Assembly (NCBI GenBank): GCA_016191995.1
Contig: JACPVA010000145.1
Location: forward strand, 1 to 62,615
DNA: 62,615 bases
Direction: 5' to 3'
From: Burkholderiales bacterium
GTDB taxonomy: Bacteria > Pseudomonadota > Gammaproteobacteria > Burkholderiales > Burkholderiaceae_C
Positions 1 to 10,022 of this stretch are shown here, piece by piece. Each line of letters opens with the position of its first letter. Positions within the stretch are counted from its first letter, which is position 1. Under the pieces are notes generated by a model. It searched no databases, was not told where the DNA came from, and saw only the letters and a list, made by a program, of their open reading frames with translations. A program made the translations under genes and the position numbers.

Positions 1-888
1 CGCGCGCGCCGCGCGCTGCGCCAGCGCGGCCAGCGCCGCGAGCAGCTCGTCGCGCGCCGGCGTGGCGAGCTCGGCGGCGGCGGTCGGCGTCGGCGCGCGC
101 AGGTCGGCGGCGAGGTCGCACAGGCTGAGGTCGGTCTCGTGGCCGACGCCGCAGACGATCGGCAGCGTGCATGCGGCGACCGCGCGCACGACGCGCTCGT
201 CGTTGAAGGCCCACAGGTCCTCCAGCGAGCCGCCGCCGCGCACCAGCAGCAGCAGGTCGACGCCGTCGAGCTGGCGCCGCGCCTGCGCCATCGCGATCGC
301 CTGCACCAGCGCCGGTGGCGCGTCGGCGCCCTGCACCGGCGCCGGGTACAGCACGACCTCGACCTGCGGCGCGCGCCGCGCCAGTGTCGTCAGCACGTCG
401 CGCCAGGCCGCCGCCTGCGGCGAGGTGACGACGCCGATGCGCCGCGGCAGGCGCGGCAGCGGCTTGCGCCGCGCGGGGTCGAACAGGCCCTCGGCCTGCA
501 GTGCCGCCTTCAGGCGCAGGAACTGCTCGTACAGCGACCCGGCGCCGACGCGCTGCATCGCCTCGGCGACGAACTGCAGGTCGCCGCGCGGCTCGTAGAC
601 CGCCAGCCGGCCGCGCAGCTCGACCTGCTGGCCGTCGGCCGGCGCGAAGTCGAGCAGCGAGGCTGCGCGGCGGAAGATCGCGCAGCGCAGCAGCGCCGGC
701 GCACCGTCGGCATCCTTGAGCGAGAAGTAGCAGTGCCCGCTGGCCGCGCGCGTGAATCCCGACAGCTCGCCGCGCACCGCGAGCGCGCCGAAGCGCGCCT
801 GCAGCGCGTCGCCGGCGGCCAGCAACAGCGGCGCCACGCCCCAGACGCGCGGCGCCGGTGCAGCTCCGAGCGGCCCGTTGCCGCTCAC
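1..888 (-). CDS. xseA: Exodeoxyribonuclease VII large subunit (3' part missing)
   Basis: The large subunit of exonuclease VII degrades single-stranded DNA with XseB. The first ~296 residues are in the window. The N-terminal OB fold reads GELSGFTRAASGHCYFSLKD, followed by YEPRGDLQ and the catalytic-domain start RRIGVVTSPQAAAWRDV, LVRGGGSLEDLWAFND and GVGHETD. All are family hallmarks. I placed the start at a GTG (888-886) because there is no in-frame ATG nearby; the start is uncertain. The gene runs off the left edge. It is divergent from exbB across a 320-base gap. Confidence 0.9.
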   Translation of the reverse strand, partial: MSGNGPLGAAPAPRVWGVAPLLLAAGDALQARFGALAVRGELSGFTRAASGHCYFSLKDADGAPALLRCAIFRRAASLLDFAPADGQQVELRGRLAVYEPRGDLQFVAEAMQRVGAGSLYEQFLRLKAALQAEGLFDPARRKPLPRLPRRIGVVTSPQAAAWRDVLTTLARRAPQVEVVLYPAPVQGADAPPALVQAIAMAQARRQLDGVDLLLLVRGGGSLEDLWAFNDERVVRAVAACTLPIVCGVGHETDLSLCDLAADLRAPTPTAAAELATPARDELLAALAALAQRAARA

Positions 889-978
889 GATGCCCGGCCG
901 CGGCGCGGCGAGAACTCCACATCCGCGCGACGCCCTCCCGGCGCCCGCCCGGCCCCTGTCACGGACTGGTCATCTAGG

Positions 979-997
979 TGCAAATGATTGATATGCA
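979..997. promoter_or_regulatory. Candidate Fur box upstream of exbB
   Basis: The 19-mer TGCAAATGATTGATATGCA is an imperfect palindrome (14 of 19 positions match its reverse complement). It resembles the AT-rich Fur sites with TGCAAATGAT half-sites common in proteobacteria. It is one of the few AT-rich spots in the xseA/exbB gap and lies about 210 bases before the exbB start. Iron control of exbBD is well established in other species, but binding here is inferred. Confidence 0.45.
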
Positions 998-1112
998 AAG
1001 GAAAAACACTGCCCAATCGATGGGCAATCCAGCCCGGCTGTCGAGTTTTCGCGGCCGTCGGGGCAGCCGGGGCGGCTTGTCCACAAACTTGTCCACCGGA
1101 TCGGTGGAAGAA

Positions 1113-1136
1113 CGGGCCGCCAAGGCCCGGCTTTTT
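1113..1136 (+). terminator. Hairpin plus T-run in the exbB leader (terminator or attenuator)
   Basis: CGGGCC (1113-1118) and GGCCCG (1124-1129) pair over the loop GCCAA, and a run of five T follows after GC. This looks like an intrinsic terminator on the + strand, yet no + strand gene precedes it. It lies between the possible Fur site and exbB, so it might be an attenuator for exbBD or a chance structure. Confidence 0.35.
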
Positions 1137-1208
1137 CGCCCCCGGGGCCGCGCAGGGCATCGTCCATAATCGCCCGCGTCGCGCGCCGAACCCTGCCCGG
1201 TACTCGCC

Positions 1209-1847
1209 TTGCTGTCCATCATACAAGCCGCTGGCTGGCCGATCTGGCTGCTGATCGCATGTTCCGTCGTCGCGCTGGCGCTCATCGTCGAGCGCCTGTA
1301 CCAGCTGCGCGCGTCGCGCGTCGCCCCGCCAGCGCTGATCGACGAGGTGCTGACCGTCACCCGCAGCAGCCTGCCGGCGGGCGACGTGATCGACAAGCTG
1401 GCGCAGAACTCCACACTCGGCCAGGTGCTGGCCGCCGGGCTGCGCAGCGTCGTCGCCGAGCCGCGCATCACCGAGGAGGCGCTGCGGCAGGCGGTGGAGA
1501 ATGCCGGCCGAACCGCCGTGCACCAGACCGAGCGCTACCTGACGGCGCTGGGCACGATCGCGTCCGCGGCGCCGCTGCTCGGGCTGTTCGGCACCATCAT
1601 CGGCATGATCGAGATCTTCGGCTCGCAGTCGCCGACCGGCGAGTCCAACCCGGCGCAGCTCGCGCACGGCATCTCGATCGCGCTGTACAACACCGCGCTC
1701 GGGCTGCTGGTGGCGATCCCGTCGCTGATGTTCCACCGCTACTTCCGCACCCGCGTCGAATATTTCCAGCTCACGATGGAGCTCGCCGCCGCACGGCTCG
1801 TGCCGCACCTGCTGCGCTTCACGGTGCGCGGCCCGAAGGCGCCTTGA
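1209..1847 (+). CDS. exbB: Biopolymer transport protein ExbB/TolQ family
   Basis: This is a proton-channel subunit of the inner-membrane ExbB-ExbD(-TonB) motor that energises outer-membrane TonB receptors. The 212-residue protein shows the MotA/TolQ/ExbB pattern: a first membrane segment near residues 9-28 (WLLIACSVVALALI), a long cytoplasmic loop, then LGTIASAAPLLGLFGTIIGMI and a third segment ending GLLVAIPSL. The start is TTG at 1209. exbD follows 35 bases later, so the two are co-transcribed. A TolQ role is possible, but no tolA, tolB or pal is adjacent, so ExbB fits better. Confidence 0.85.
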   Translation: MLSIIQAAGWPIWLLIACSVVALALIVERLYQLRASRVAPPALIDEVLTVTRSSLPAGDVIDKLAQNSTLGQVLAAGLRSVVAEPRITEEALRQAVENAGRTAVHQTERYLTALGTIASAAPLLGLFGTIIGMIEIFGSQSPTGESNPAQLAHGISIALYNTALGLLVAIPSLMFHRYFRTRVEYFQLTMELAAARLVPHLLRFTVRGPKAP

Positions 1848-1882
1848 GTCGGTGACGTCCTGACGCCGGTTGCCGCACGCGC

Positions 1883-2302
1883 ATGAAGTTCCGCCGCCAT
1901 TCGATCGAGGATCCGGAGATCAACCTGATCCCGCTGATCGACGTGCTGCTGGTGATCCTGATCTTCCTGATGCTGTCGATGACCTACTCGCGCTTCACCG
2001 CGCTGCAGGTCGACCTGCCGGTCGCCAATGCCGAGCGCATGCCCGAGCGGCCGGCGGAGATCGTCGTCGCCGTCGCCGCCGACGGCCGCACGATGGTGCG
2101 CGGCGAGCCGGTCGACGGCCGCGATGTCGACCTCATCGCCGCCGCGATCGCCGATGCCGCCGCCGGGCGCGACGATGCCTTCGTCGTCGTCTCCGCCGAT
2201 GCGCTGGCAGCGCACCAATCGGTCATGAACGTGCTCGACGCGGCGCGCCGGGCCGGCATCGTGCGGCTGACCTTCGCCGCGCAGTCCGGCGCCGGGCGCT
2301 GA
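1883..2302 (+). CDS. exbD: Biopolymer transport protein ExbD/TolR family
   Basis: This 139-residue protein has one N-terminal membrane helix with the conserved protonatable Asp (INLIPLIDVLLVILIF, Asp about residue 19) and a periplasmic C-terminal domain. It partners ExbB in the TonB motor. It starts with ATG just after exbB and is followed 10 bases later by lpxK, so transcription may continue into lipid A genes. TonB itself is not in the window. The TonB-dependent receptor at 14.1-16.6 kb is a possible client. Confidence 0.85.
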   Translation: MKFRRHSIEDPEINLIPLIDVLLVILIFLMLSMTYSRFTALQVDLPVANAERMPERPAEIVVAVAADGRTMVRGEPVDGRDVDLIAAAIADAAAGRDDAFVVVSADALAAHQSVMNVLDAARRAGIVRLTFAAQSGAGR

Positions 2303-2312
2303 CCCTTCGCGG

Positions 2313-3464
2313 GTGGACGACCCTCAGCCATCGCCCGCGGCCGGCGCGCACGGCGCACCGGCTGCCGCGGCGGCCACCGGCACCCCGGCGCCGCCGCGCA
2401 TCCCGGCGCGGGTCGCGGCCTGGCTGCAGCACCAATGGTGGGTCGCGCCGCCGACGCTGGCCGCGCGCGCGCTCGTGCCGCTGGCCTGGGTCTACCGCTT
2501 GCTCGCGGCGCTGCAGCGCCGGGAAGCGGCGCGGCGGCGCTGGCGCGCGCGCTGCCCGGTGCTCGTGGTCGGCAACCTGGTCGCCGGCGGCGCCGGCAAG
2601 ACGCCGACCGTGATCGCGCTCGTGCACGCGCTGCGCGCCGCGGGCTGGCACCCGGGCGTGGTCTCGCGCGGCCATGGCCGGCGCAGCCGCGGGCTGCGCG
2701 AGGTCGATGCGGATTCGCCCGCGGCCGAGGTCGGCGACGAGCCCTGGCTGATCCACCGCCGCACGCTGGTGCCGGTCGTCGTCGCCGAACGCCGCACCGA
2801 GGCCGCGCGCGAACTGCTGCGCCGGCATGCGGAGGTCGACCTGCTGATCGCCGACGACGGACTGCAGCACCACGCGCTGGCGCGCGACGCCGAGGTCTGG
2901 GTGTTCGACGAGCGCGGTGTCGGCAACGGCATGCTGCTGCCGGCCGGCCCGCTGCGCCAGCTGCTGCCGCCGGCGCTGCCGCCGCAGGCGCTGCTGCTGT
3001 ACAACGCGCCACGGCCGACGACGCCGCTGCGCGGCGCGCTGGCGCGCCGCACGCTGGCCGGCGCCGCATCGCTCGCCGACTGGCAGCGCGGCGGCGCGAT
3101 GGACATGGCGGCGCTGAAGGCGCTGGCCGGCCGGCCCGTGACGGCACTGGCCGGCATCGGCGCGCCCGAGCGCTTCTTCGACATGCTGCGCGATGCCGGG
3201 CTCACGATCGAGCCGCTGCCGCTGCCCGACCACGCCCGGCTCGACACCGCCCCCTGGCGCGCCGGCACGCCCGAGGTCGTCTGCACCGAGAAGGACGCCG
3301 CCAAGCTCGTCGCCCTCCCCGCCGGCACGACGCGGGTGTGGGTCGTCGGGCTAGACTATCAGTTGCCGCAGGGTTTCGTCGCCGCGGTGCAGCGCAGGCT
3401 GCGCAATGCGCGCCGGCGGCGGGCGCATCTGGACGGCGAGCCCGCACCGAGGCCCGCGCCATGA
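2313..3464 (+). CDS. lpxK: Tetraacyldisaccharide 4'-kinase
   Basis: LpxK phosphorylates the 4' position of the lipid A disaccharide precursor at the inner membrane. The P-loop [14 protein letters not shown] lies at residues 87-99. It is followed by [11 protein letters not shown], the family signature [13 protein letters not shown], and [17 protein letters not shown]. At 383 residues it is longer than the usual ~330; the first ~30 residues are Ala/Pro-rich. The start is GTG at 2313. Its stop overlaps the ATG of the next gene (ATGA), indicating translational coupling. Confidence 0.95.
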   Translation: MDDPQPSPAAGAHGAPAAAAATGTPAPPRIPARVAAWLQHQWWVAPPTLAARALVPLAWVYRLLAALQRREAARRRWRARCPVLVVGNLVAGGAGKTPTVIALVHALRAAGWHPGVVSRGHGRRSRGLREVDADSPAAEVGDEPWLIHRRTLVPVVVAERRTEAARELLRRHAEVDLLIADDGLQHHALARDAEVWVFDERGVGNGMLLPAGPLRQLLPPALPPQALLLYNAPRPTTPLRGALARRTLAGAASLADWQRGGAMDMAALKALAGRPVTALAGIGAPERFFDMLRDAGLTIEPLPLPDHARLDTAPWRAGTPEVVCTEKDAAKLVALPAGTTRVWVVGLDYQLPQGFVAAVQRRLRNARRRRAHLDGEPAPRPAP

Positions 3465-3648
3465 CCACCGACCCCCGACTGCTCGCCCTGCTTGTCTGCC
3501 CCCTGTGCAAGTCGCCGTTGGAGCTGCTGCGCGACGAGCCGCAGCGCCCGGCCGAGCTCGCCTGCCGCGCCGACCGGCTCGCGTTCCCGATCCGCGACGG
3601 CATCCCGGTGATGCTCGAATCCGAGGCACGCCCCTGGGAGCCCGCAGC

Positions 3649-3652
<4 letters not shown>
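3461..3652 (+). CDS. Trm112-family small protein
   Basis: This 63-residue protein has the [11 protein letters not shown] motif and [16 protein letters not shown], typical of the Trm112/YcaR family that sits between lpxK and kdsB in many proteobacteria. Eukaryotic Trm112 activates methyltransferases; the bacterial role is less clear. A second Cys is present (LACRAD), but the usual second CxxC pair is not complete. It overlaps lpxK by ATGA and kdsB by TTGA, which fixes both junctions. Confidence 0.85.
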
Positions 3653-5281
<1,629 letters not shown>

Positions 5282-5300
5282 GCGCCAGCATCAGCGGCGA

Positions 5301-5684
5301 TCAGACCCGCCGCACCGGCTTGCCGTAGGACGCGAGCACCGCATCCGCCGTCAGCAAGGTCATGCCCTCGACGGCCGCCTGGCACACGAGCAGGCGGTCG
5401 AAGGGGTCGCGGTGCCGCCACGGCAGGCCGGCGACGCGCAGCACATGCTCGGCCCGTATCGGCAGTTCGTCGAAGCCGGCCGCCAGCAGGCCGTCACGCA
5501 GCGCCGCAGCGTCGACCTCGAAGCCGGGCTTGCGCAGCGAGGACTTGATCGCCACCTCCCACAGCGTGGCATCGCTGAAGGCCACGGCAGCCTCGCGCGA
5601 CTCGATCAGTTGGCGCGCGCGCCGCGGCAGACGCTGCGGCCCGAATGCCACCCACAGGACGAGGTGGGTGTCCAGCAACCACAT
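5301..5684 (-). CDS. vapC: PIN-domain toxin, VapC family
   Basis: This 127-residue PIN-domain ribonuclease starts MWLLDTHLVLWVAFG, where the Asp is the first acidic residue of the Mg2+ site. SDATLWEVAIK (Glu) and HRDPFDRLLVCQA (Asp) supply the others. This LLDTHxLLW subtype usually pairs with a Phd-type antitoxin, as it does here: the antitoxin lies 2 bases upstream. It is the first of several TA loci in the window. Confidence 0.88.
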   Translation of the reverse strand: MWLLDTHLVLWVAFGPQRLPRRARQLIESREAAVAFSDATLWEVAIKSSLRKPGFEVDAAALRDGLLAAGFDELPIRAEHVLRVAGLPWRHRDPFDRLLVCQAAVEGMTLLTADAVLASYGKPVRRV

Positions 5685-5686
5685 GA

Positions 5687-5923
5687 TCAGCCGCCGAACA
5701 TCGCCTCGATGTCGTCGCCGAAGTCTGCCTTGACATCGAGGTCGATGCAGCCCCGGCCTGCCATGAAGCCCAGTGCGCGCTGCGCCGGCGGAGCCTCCAG
5801 CGGCACGACACGCACGACGGGCCGCCCTGCCTTCGCGATGATCACCTCCCGCCCCTGAATGGCCTGCTCGACGAGCCTGGACAGATGGGTCTTCGCCTCG
5901 TGGATGTTGACGGTGATCGTCAT
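5687..5923 (-). CDS. vapB: Antitoxin, Phd/VapB family
   Basis: This 78-residue protein has the Phd/YefM fold signature MTITVNIHEAKTHLSRLV followed by GREVIIAKAGRPVVRVVPL, and a short acidic tail ending DIEAMFGG, probably the toxin-binding part. I chose ATG 5923 (GGAGG 12 bases upstream) over a start seven codons earlier. It should neutralise the adjacent PIN toxin and bind the palindrome just upstream. Confidence 0.88.
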   Translation of the reverse strand: MTITVNIHEAKTHLSRLVEQAIQGREVIIAKAGRPVVRVVPLEAPPAQRALGFMAGRGCIDLDVKADFGDDIEAMFGG

Positions 5924-5948
5924 CGTGTCGATGCCTCCGGTCACATCT

Positions 5949-5970
5949 GACTAAGTCTATCAGACTAAGT
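5949..5970. promoter_or_regulatory. Operator-like repeats upstream of vapBC
   Basis: GACTAAGT occurs twice in direct orientation (5949-5956 and 5963-5970). Overlapping them is an inverted repeat AGTCT-ATC-AGACT (5954-5966). It lies 26 bases upstream of the antitoxin start, where TA autoregulation sites usually are. Confidence 0.5.
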
Positions 5971-6143
5971 TCGGCGCGACGAGCCCTTCGGTTCAACGTT
6001 CGTTCTAGCGCCGCCGCCGGCGGGCTGGCGCGCTCGAGCCTGGCCGGCCCGTGCACGCGCGAGGACAACAAGGCCACCGCCGTCCACGGACGGATAGACT
6101 CGCCGCTGCGAAACGGCCCCCGTCCCCCATCGAGGAGCACCCC

Positions 6144-6902
6144 ATGGATATCGCAGGCAAGGTCTACATCGTCACCGGCGGGGCCTCCGGGCTCGGCGAG
6201 GGCACGGCGCGCATGCTCGCGGCACAAGGCGGCAAGGTCGTCGTCGCGGACCTGCAGGCCGAGCTCGGGCAGAAGGTGGCCGACGAGATCGACGGCATCT
6301 TCGTCAAGTGCGACGTCAGCCAGGAATCCGACGGCCAGGCGGTGGTCGATGCCGCGACCGCGCACGGCAAGCTGATGGGGCTGGTCAACTGCGCCGGCAT
6401 CGCGCCGGCCGCACGCACCGTCGGCAAGGACGGCGCGCACCCGCTGGCGGTCTTTACCAAGACCGTGATGGTCAACCTGGTCGGCAGCTTCAACATGATC
6501 CGGCTGGCCGCCACCGCGATGTGCCAGAACGCGCCCGAGGCCACCGGCGAGCGCGGGGTGCTGATCAGCACCGCCAGCGTCGCCGCCTACGACGGCCAGA
6601 TCGGCCAGGCCGCGTACAGCGCGAGCAAGGGCGGCGTCGTCGGCATGACGCTGCCGATCGCGCGCGACCTGGCGCGCCACGGCATCCGCGTGATGACGAT
6701 CGCGCCGGGCATCTTCGGCACGCCGATGCTGTTCTCGATGCCCAAGGAGGTGCAGGCGGCGCTTGCCGCGAGCGTGCCCTTCCCCAGCCGCCTGGGCACG
6801 CCGGAGGACTACGCCAAGCTCGTCCGCCACATCGTCGAGAACGACATGCTCAACGGCGAGGTGATCCGGCTCGACGGGGCGATCCGGCTGGCGCCGAAGT
6901 GA
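6144..6902 (+). CDS. Short-chain dehydrogenase, 3-hydroxyacyl-CoA dehydrogenase type 2-like
   Basis: This NAD(H)-dependent SDR of 252 residues has the Rossmann motif TGGASGLGEG, NCAG, the catalytic Ser in STASVAAYDG and YSASKGG with Tyr/Lys, and the C-terminal VIRLDGAIRLAPK typical of HSD17B10-like enzymes that oxidise 3-hydroxyacyl-CoA. ATG 6144 follows CGAGGAGCAC. The methyltransferase gene starts 3 bases after its stop, so they form a pair. A degraded copy of its last ~80 bases lies at 8879-8961. Confidence 0.88.
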   Translation: MDIAGKVYIVTGGASGLGEGTARMLAAQGGKVVVADLQAELGQKVADEIDGIFVKCDVSQESDGQAVVDAATAHGKLMGLVNCAGIAPAARTVGKDGAHPLAVFTKTVMVNLVGSFNMIRLAATAMCQNAPEATGERGVLISTASVAAYDGQIGQAAYSASKGGVVGMTLPIARDLARHGIRVMTIAPGIFGTPMLFSMPKEVQAALAASVPFPSRLGTPEDYAKLVRHIVENDMLNGEVIRLDGAIRLAPK

Positions 6903-6905
6903 GCC

Positions 6906-7871
6906 GTGCCGGCGCCGGCCATGCCCCGCGAAGCGTGGTCGCGCTACTGGGCCAGCGGCGCGCTGCATTCGTGTAGCGGCAGCTTCGACGGCAACTACGG
7001 CGGCGCCATCGCCGCGTTCTGGCACGAGGCCTTCGCGCCCTTGCCGGCGGGCGCGCGCGTGCTCGACATCGGCTGCGGCAACGGGCCGCTGGCGCAGCTG
7101 CTGCTGGACAGCGGCGGCGACCGGACGATGCACTACGACGGCATCGACCTGGCGCAGATCGCGCCCGCCTGGGCCGCCGGCCGCCCCGGGCTGCGCTGGC
7201 ACCCGGGGCAGCGCGCCGAGGCGCTGCCGTTCGCCGAGGCCAGCTTCGACCTCGTCGTCAGCCAGTACGGCATCGAATATGCGGATCTTCCGCGCGCCGC
7301 CGCCGAGGCGGTGCGCGTGTGCCGCCCCGGCGGCGCGCTGCGCTGGCTGCTGCACCACGCCGGGTCGCGGCCCTGCACGCTGGCGCGCGACGAGCGGCGC
7401 CACCTGGCCTGGCTGCTCGAGGCCGACGGCTACCTGGCGCGCGGGCAGGCGATGCTCGAGCCGATGAGCCTGCTCGGCCGGCCGGAAGCCGCCGCGCGGC
7501 TGCGCAGCGACCCGCGCTTCCAGGTCGTGCGCGCGGCGTTCGACGAGGTCTCGGCGCAGCTCGCCGAGCGCCACGCGGCAGCGGTCTGCCCGGACGTGCT
7601 CGACGACGCCCGCATCGGTGCGGCCGAGCACTTCCGCATCGCCGCCGCGCAGGGCCACGAGGCCGCGCTGCGCGCCTGGCGTGGCTGGCGTGCGGCGCTG
7701 GCGGATGCCGACAGCCGGCTGCAGGACATGCTGTCGCACGCGCTGGACGAGGCCGCCGTCCAGCGGCTCGTCGCGCAACTCGGCGAGCTCGGCGTGCAGG
7801 CCAGCGCGCGCGAGCTGCATGAGGGCGAGCATCTGATGGGCTGGCGCCTGGCCGGCAGGCGGCAGGGCTGA
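6906..7871 (+). CDS. Class I SAM-dependent methyltransferase, substrate unknown
   Basis: This 321-residue protein has SAM-binding motif I (VLDIGCGNGPLAQLL), a motif II-like YDGIDLAQ and FDLVVSQYGIEY, i.e. a Methyltransf_11-type fold. The long C-terminal part is Ala/Arg-rich helix with no further motif I recognise. The GTG start at 6906 is immediately after the SDR stop; an in-frame ATG lies five codons in. Two partial copies of this gene exist nearby: its tail at 11335 and its head at 13621. The substrate cannot be told from sequence. Confidence 0.75.
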   Translation: MPAPAMPREAWSRYWASGALHSCSGSFDGNYGGAIAAFWHEAFAPLPAGARVLDIGCGNGPLAQLLLDSGGDRTMHYDGIDLAQIAPAWAAGRPGLRWHPGQRAEALPFAEASFDLVVSQYGIEYADLPRAAAEAVRVCRPGGALRWLLHHAGSRPCTLARDERRHLAWLLEADGYLARGQAMLEPMSLLGRPEAAARLRSDPRFQVVRAAFDEVSAQLAERHAAAVCPDVLDDARIGAAEHFRIAAAQGHEAALRAWRGWRAALADADSRLQDMLSHALDEAAVQRLVAQLGELGVQASARELHEGEHLMGWRLAGRRQG

Positions 7872-7991
7872 CGCAGCGCCGCAAGTCGTGGTGCGGTGGC
7901 CCTGTCTGCGGGATCGCGCCAGTGGCAGCCTGTCGCTGCCGGACGTCAATCCGTTACGTCACTTGGCGATGCCCAGAAACACCGCCAGGCA
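7836..7991 (+). repeat. Repeat copy A: methyltransferase tail and downstream flank
   Basis: The last codons of the methyltransferase gene plus about 120 bases downstream recur, diverged, at 11335-11493. Shared blocks include GGCAGGCGGCAGGGCTGACG, GGATCGCGCC and ACCGCCAGGCA. It marks a past duplication of the end of this locus. Confidence 0.75.
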
Positions 7992-8109
7992 ACACAACCG
8001 CATTCTGCCGCCAACGACCGCGGCTCACAGCCTCGGTCTTGCGATGCCGCGGCCCAACGCAGTGATGAACGCGAGCCCGTCGGACCGATTGATCAGGGGA
8101 GGATCTCCG

Positions 8110-8148
8110 GCTCTGATAGCATGCATGCGTTCACTTTGACATCAGAGC
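8110..8148. promoter_or_regulatory. Operator-like inverted repeat upstream of the FitAB-type pair
   Basis: GCTCTGAT (8110-8117) and ATCAGAGC (8141-8148) are perfect inverted arms 23 bases apart. Between them is the 10-bp palindrome GCATGCATGC (8119-8128). The site ends 8 bases before the antitoxin ATG, fitting autoregulation. Confidence 0.5.
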
Positions 8149-8155
8149 TGCCATC

Positions 8156-8416
8156 ATGGGCAATCTCAGTATCCGGGGCCTGGATGCCAAGGCACTCGCA
8201 GCGCTCAAGCGCCGAGCGGTCGAGGAAGACTCCAGCGTCAACGCGGTGGTGCTGCGGCTGGTCGAGCAGGCGCTCGGCCTGCGCCCCTCCAAGCCTGAAA
8301 GGGCCCGTCACGACGACCTCGACGCGCTCGCCGGCAGTTGGCAGAAGCAAGACGGCGCCAACTTCGATGCGGCCACGTCGGGATTCTCGAAGATCGATGC
8401 CGATCTGTGGAAGTAG
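8156..8416 (+). CDS. Ribbon-helix-helix antitoxin, FitA/VapB-like
   Basis: This 86-residue protein starts MGNLSIRGLDAKALAALKRR, the ribbon-helix-helix pattern of FitA-like antitoxins, followed by SSVNAVVLRLVEQAL. The C-terminus FDAATSGFSKIDADLWK is the probable toxin-binding tail. It ends with TAG 3 bases before the PIN toxin gene. Confidence 0.85.
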   Translation: MGNLSIRGLDAKALAALKRRAVEEDSSVNAVVLRLVEQALGLRPSKPERARHDDLDALAGSWQKQDGANFDAATSGFSKIDADLWK

Positions 8417-8419
8417 TCG

Positions 8420-8830
8420 ATGCGGCCCATCCTGGTCGACACCAATGCCTACGCCGACTTCATGCTCGGCGATGCGGCGGTGGTCGAGACACTCGCCTAC
8501 GCCGAGCTGATCATGCTCAACAGCGTCGTCCTGGGCGAACTGCTCAGCGGCTTTGCCGCCGGGACGCGCGAGTCGAACAACCGCGCCGAGCTCGCCCGGT
8601 TTCTGGACTCGCCGCGAGTCCGAGTGGTCGCCGTCACGGCGCAGACCGCCGACAGCTATGCACTCGTCTACACCGGCCTGCGCCGCAGGGGCAGACCCAT
8701 CCCGACCAACGACCTGTGGATCGCTGCCAGTGCGCTCGAGCATGGCGCCGGGCTGCTGACACGGGATGCGCACTTCGCGCATGTCGACGGACTTCGCTGT
8801 GGCCGAAGGCTGGAGGACTTTCTGCCCTGA
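8420..8830 (+). CDS. vapC: PIN-domain toxin, VapC family
   Basis: This 136-residue PIN ribonuclease shows ILVDTNAYADFMLG (Asp), NSVVLGELLSGF (Glu), PTNDLWIAASALEHGAGLLTRD (Asp/Asp) and HFAHVDGL, the usual motif order. It is encoded 3 bases after its antitoxin. The catalytic acidic residues all appear present, so it should be active. Confidence 0.88.
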   Translation: MRPILVDTNAYADFMLGDAAVVETLAYAELIMLNSVVLGELLSGFAAGTRESNNRAELARFLDSPRVRVVAVTAQTADSYALVYTGLRRRGRPIPTNDLWIAASALEHGAGLLTRDAHFAHVDGLRCGRRLEDFLP

Positions 8831-8878
8831 CGCGCACTCAGGCCTAGCCAGTCGGTAACGGCAGAGTTGGCCTCTTGC

Positions 8879-8961
8879 AAAGGTCGAGCACATCGTCGAG
8901 AACGACACGCCCAACCGGGAGGTGAGCCGGCTGAATGGGGCGAGCGTGCAGCCGAAAAAGC
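8879..8961 (+). pseudogene. Remnant of the SDR gene 3' end
   Basis: CACATCGTCGAGAACGACA is identical to the SDR gene near 6829-6847. The following ~55 bases track the SDR 3' end (encoded IVENDMLNGEVIRLDGA) with many substitutions. No complete reading frame remains. It shows that the SDR/methyltransferase locus once had a further copy here. The rest of 8962-9192 holds no gene I can support. Confidence 0.7.
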
Positions 8962-9192
8962 TGGGGCGACTTACGATTTAAGACCTGACCCTCTGAACCC
9001 GGCACAGGGCGAAGAGCCGCTGCAGCTGGCCAGCGTGGGGCTGACCGTCATGGCGCAGGCCCTCTGGGCCGACCTCGAGTCTGATATACGAGCTCCCGAG
9101 CAAGGCGCGGGTGAGTGACACAAGGGCTGTCCGGCGCCTTACGACTCGAGACCTTGCATCTTTCCGCGGACCCTCGACCCCGAACCAACGCC

Positions 9193-9588
9193 TCAAAGCA
9201 ACCGTGCAGCTTGGCCGGTCGACGCAAGCAAAGCAACCGCCTGCTTGTCGAACGACACGAACATCTCGCCGCCCAACCAGCTGCCTTCGTACGCGATGAC
9301 GCCGTCGGCGAAATCGCCGCCCGCTTCCAGCACCGCCAGGCCAGCGTCGACTGCCGGCCTGTTGACCTGAACATTGGCTGCGTTCAGCAGCGTACGGATC
9401 GCGCCCGCGATGTCGTCCGTCTGCAGCCCGTAGACCTTGCGCAACACCCACACGAACTCGCACAGGCAGGGCAAGGCGACTCCGACCAGCGATGCGTCGG
9501 TCAGAACCCTGGCTGCCACCCGCGCCTGGGCAGCATCGTCGCCCATCACCGCGCGGACAAGCACGTTGGTGTCGACGCTGACCTTCAC
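9193..9588 (-). CDS. vapC: PIN-domain toxin, VapC family
   Basis: This 131-residue PIN protein begins MKVSVDTNVLVRAVMGDDA, with Glu in CEFVWVL, Asp in DGVIAYEGSWLG and a C-terminal FVSFDKQAV. The GTG start overlaps the antitoxin stop (GTGA). It is the PIN subtype that pairs with AbrB/MazE-like antitoxins, which matches its partner. It shares this architecture with the locus at 10.0-10.7 kb. Confidence 0.87.
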   Translation of the reverse strand: MKVSVDTNVLVRAVMGDDAAQARVAARVLTDASLVGVALPCLCEFVWVLRKVYGLQTDDIAGAIRTLLNAANVQVNRPAVDAGLAVLEAGGDFADGVIAYEGSWLGGEMFVSFDKQAVALLASTGQAARLL

Positions 9589-9836
9589 TTCTTGCCAGCC
9601 CAGCCCCGAGCCGCCGCATCGCTGATCTCTGCGATGGTGGCCACCTTCTTGCTGCGACCCGCCAGAAGCCCGACGAACGAACTGATCGACCCGCTAGGCC
9701 GCACAGCCTTGAGCACCCCCCTGCCATCGGGCAGCAAGTCCAGCTCGATCTTCTCGCCAGGCTTGATGCCGAGGTGTTGCAGCACCTCCTTGCGGAAGGT
9801 CACTTGTCCCCTGGACGTCACGGTCAGCGTCGCCAT
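9585..9836 (-). CDS. vapB: AbrB/MazE-family antitoxin
   Basis: This 83-residue swapped-hairpin AbrB domain protein reads MATLTVTSRGQVTFRKEVLQ, then LGIKPGEKIELDLLPDGR. The C-terminal half should wrap its PIN toxin. ATG 9836 gives the canonical AbrB start. A perfect palindrome lies 32 bases upstream. Confidence 0.87.
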   Translation of the reverse strand: MATLTVTSRGQVTFRKEVLQHLGIKPGEKIELDLLPDGRGVLKAVRPSGSISSFVGLLAGRSKKVATIAEISDAAARGWAGKK

Positions 9837-9867
9837 CGTCGATCCCCTACAAGGCACGGTCGAATGG

Positions 9868-9885
9868 TAAGGCGACTTCGCCTTA
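9868..9885. promoter_or_regulatory. Palindromic operator upstream of AbrB-type vapBC
   Basis: TAAGGCGA and TCGCCTTA are perfect 8-bp arms separated by CT. The site is directly upstream of the antitoxin start, the expected place for autorepression. Confidence 0.55.
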
Positions 9886-10022
9886 TCTTCAAGTCTCCGC
9901 CGGGACGCTGTAGATGCGTCGGCCGTGGCCCGCCGCCTCTCGACAGCGCGTTGTGCATCTGAACCGCCGGCATCTCGAGGCGGCAATCTCGGCTGCCGAG
10001 ATCCCGGCAACTGGCCCAGCAG

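Noticed and set aside
5301..7949. A single ~880-codon - strand frame covers the vapC toxin and runs antisense through the SDR and methyltransferase genes.
   Set aside because: It is the antisense shadow of high-GC genes. Only the last 128 codons encode a recognisable PIN protein with its own start.
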